NCBI GenBank assembly: GCA_012515495.1
Contig: JAAYYH010000177.1
Span: forward strand, 1 to 6,461
Origin: Coriobacteriaceae bacterium
Lineage (GTDB): Bacteria > Actinomycetota > Coriobacteriia > Coriobacteriales > UBA8131
Direction: 5' to 3'
DNA: 6,461 bases
Shown here: positions 5,173 to 6,461 of the stretch, in pieces
Numbering within the stretch: the first letter of the stretch is position 1
Layout: each line of letters begins with the position of its first letter
Made by a program: the position numbers and the translations under genes
The notes under the pieces: model-generated
What the model was told of the DNA's origin: nothing
Database searches by the model: none
Seen by the model: the letters and a program-made list of their open reading frames with translations, nothing else

Positions 5173-6461
5173 TTACGAGAAAGTCTGAACCATCCATGGA
5201 CCATATTCTCCGGTCCACATCGCTTCCAACTGAGCAAAGATCCTCTGCCAATCTGTCTCATGGCCAAAGACCAGCTCCAGATAATGACGAGAGCTCATCT
5301 CGCTTACCTGATCTGACGAAAGACACTCTGCCGCTATCGTATAGGTACAGGTAGGACAGGCAGTCACCAGGGTCGCAGCACCGGTATCTCTTGCTTCTTC
5401 AATCACTCTCTGTGTCCGCCTCCGAGTCAACTCAGGGTCAAAGGCGCTCACGGCACCACCAGCTCCGCAGCACAGCGTTTCCTTACCGTGGTGCTCCATC
5501 TCGATCTGCTCAGCATCGGGGTGCAGCGCTCCAAGTAACTTTCGGATTGCAATACCGTGCCTGTTATCAAAACGGTCATGACAGGAATCGAAGAACGTCA
5601 ACGAATCCTGAATCGTTCTGGCGTCCGGATATTCGCCTATGTGAGCGCTGAAGTCTCGTTCTTGGTCAGGATCCAAATTCGCGGCTTGGTCGACGATGTG
5701 ACCCTTGTCTGCCCTAGCCACGAGGTGCTCGTACAGCAGTTCAGGTAAGGGGATGATCTCGACTTCATCGCCCATCATCTCAGCCAGTTCCTCGCCGCAG
5801 CCCGGGCAGATGGTGAACACCTTCTTGATACCTACTGCTCTGATCTGCTCAAGGATCTTCTGTTGCAAGGCTGCTGAGCGCTCAAACAAGCCCTGGCTCA
5901 TCAGCGGGCTTCCGCAACAATCATCGGTCATCGCCCAAGAGAAACCAACCTCATCCATCCAGCCACCGATCTTGCGAATCAATTCTGGAACGTAACTCAC
6001 CAAGGTGCAGCCGGGGAACAGCAAGCAGTCTGCTGTGCTCAGTCCATTCTCAGCCAGTTCTGAGAGCTGCTGGAATTCAGGATATGAGACACTATAGATT
6101 GCTCGATACGCACTGAAGATGTGCCACTGCTCATCAACCATCACCAGCTTGTCGTCTTCGGGCATCAAGTCGGCCTTCTTGAACAGCTCGCGCCATTCGC
6201 GCATCCGGTCTGGAGCAGTCATATGTGTCTGACAAGTGGAGGTGCAAGATCCACAGAAGCAGCACCGACGCAAGGCGTGGTAGAGCTCGGGGCGCTCAGC
6301 CACAAGCCCACGAACCGCGTCAACCTGATACTCTGGGGCAAGATTGACGATGCGCTGGTAATCCATCTCAACCAGACCGATATCGAGATTTGGACCCTGC
6401 AATATCTCACATTGTCGTGTACAGCGTTTGCAGTGAGCGCAGGTTAGCCGTTTATTGGCAA
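5173..6461 (-). CDS. HdrD/GlpC-like iron-sulfur oxidoreductase subunit, 5' end outside window
   Basis: Visible length is 428 residues, and the frame stays open past the TTG at 6402 to the right edge. That extension contains CAHCKRCTRQC (visible residues 7-17), a CxxCxxCxxxC [4Fe-4S] motif, so the TTG is not the start. A second ferredoxin motif, CCFCGSCTSTC, is at about 66-76. Two CCG domains (PF02754 type) follow: the first with C145, C151, CCG at 181-183 and CPGC at 218-221; the second with C293, CCGAGG at 330-335 and CPTC at 368-371. Two ferredoxin clusters plus two CCG domains is the layout of heterodisulfide reductase subunit D and related GlpC/glycolate-oxidase Fe-S subunits, which pass electrons between a flavoprotein or membrane partner and a thiol/disulfide or quinone. 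The partner genes are off-window, so the donor and acceptor are unknown. Only a short N-terminal piece is probably missing. The second CCG domain has DSCHDR rather than the commoner DPCH. Confidence 0.9.
   Translation of the reverse strand, partial: ANKRLTCAHCKRCTRQCEILQGPNLDIGLVEMDYQRIVNLAPEYQVDAVRGLVAERPELYHALRRCCFCGSCTSTCQTHMTAPDRMREWRELFKKADLMPEDDKLVMVDEQWHIFSAYRAIYSVSYPEFQQLSELAENGLSTADCLLFPGCTLVSYVPELIRKIGGWMDEVGFSWAMTDDCCGSPLMSQGLFERSAALQQKILEQIRAVGIKKVFTICPGCGEELAEMMGDEVEIIPLPELLYEHLVARADKGHIVDQAANLDPDQERDFSAHIGEYPDARTIQDSLTFFDSCHDRFDNRHGIAIRKLLGALHPDAEQIEMEHHGKETLCCGAGGAVSAFDPELTRRRTQRVIEEARDTGAATLVTACPTCTYTIAAECLSSDQVSEMSSRHYLELVFGHETDWQRIFAQLEAMWTGEYGPWMVQTFS

Overview
The window holds six protein genes, two of them cut by the window edges, and no RNA genes, mobile elements or CRISPR arrays that I can see. 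Two [4Fe-4S] ferredoxin motifs plus two CCG domains in a heterodisulfide-reductase-D-like protein, an ACSM-type acyl-CoA ligase paired with an XRE-cupin regulator, and a queuosine-precursor salvage transporter together suggest an anaerobic bacterium. An Ala/Glu-rich ligase tail and mid-range GC would fit a Coriobacteriia-type Actinomycetota or a clostridial lineage. This is inference from protein style, not a taxonomic assignment.

Layout, left to right. 1-723 (+) is the C-terminal part of a metallo-beta-lactamase/beta-CASP protein, visibly more AT-rich than the rest. It ends 7 bp from the stop of a convergent AMP-forming acyl-CoA ligase (731-2590, -). The ligase follows an XRE-cupin regulator (2692-3285, -) with a 101-bp gap that contains a strong bulged hairpin starting on the regulator's stop codon. 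A short divergent region (3286-3486) carries promoter-like elements, a small operator-like repeat cluster and a structured leader in front of a QueT-family transporter (3487-4062, +). That gene ends 2 bp from the stop of aspartate-semialdehyde dehydrogenase (4065-5087, -). asd has its own promoter-like sequence and a tandem palindromic repeat in the 85-bp gap behind an HdrD-like iron-sulfur protein (5173-6461, -), whose 5' end runs off the right edge.

How the genes work together. The regulator and ligase look like one transcription unit in which a ligand-sensing cupin repressor controls activation of a carboxylic acid to its CoA thioester. asd supplies aspartate semialdehyde for Lys/Thr/Met and diaminopimelate synthesis and appears independently transcribed. 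queT imports a queuosine precursor and would need an ECF energising module encoded elsewhere. The Fe-S protein is probably part of an anaerobic electron-transfer complex whose partners lie outside the window.

No clearly new multi-gene system is evident. The most interesting signals are non-coding: the queT leader, the tandem GGGA-N7-TCCC repeats at the asd promoter, and the intercistronic hairpin before the ligase. One protein-level oddity is an extra segment of about 50 residues in the ligase.
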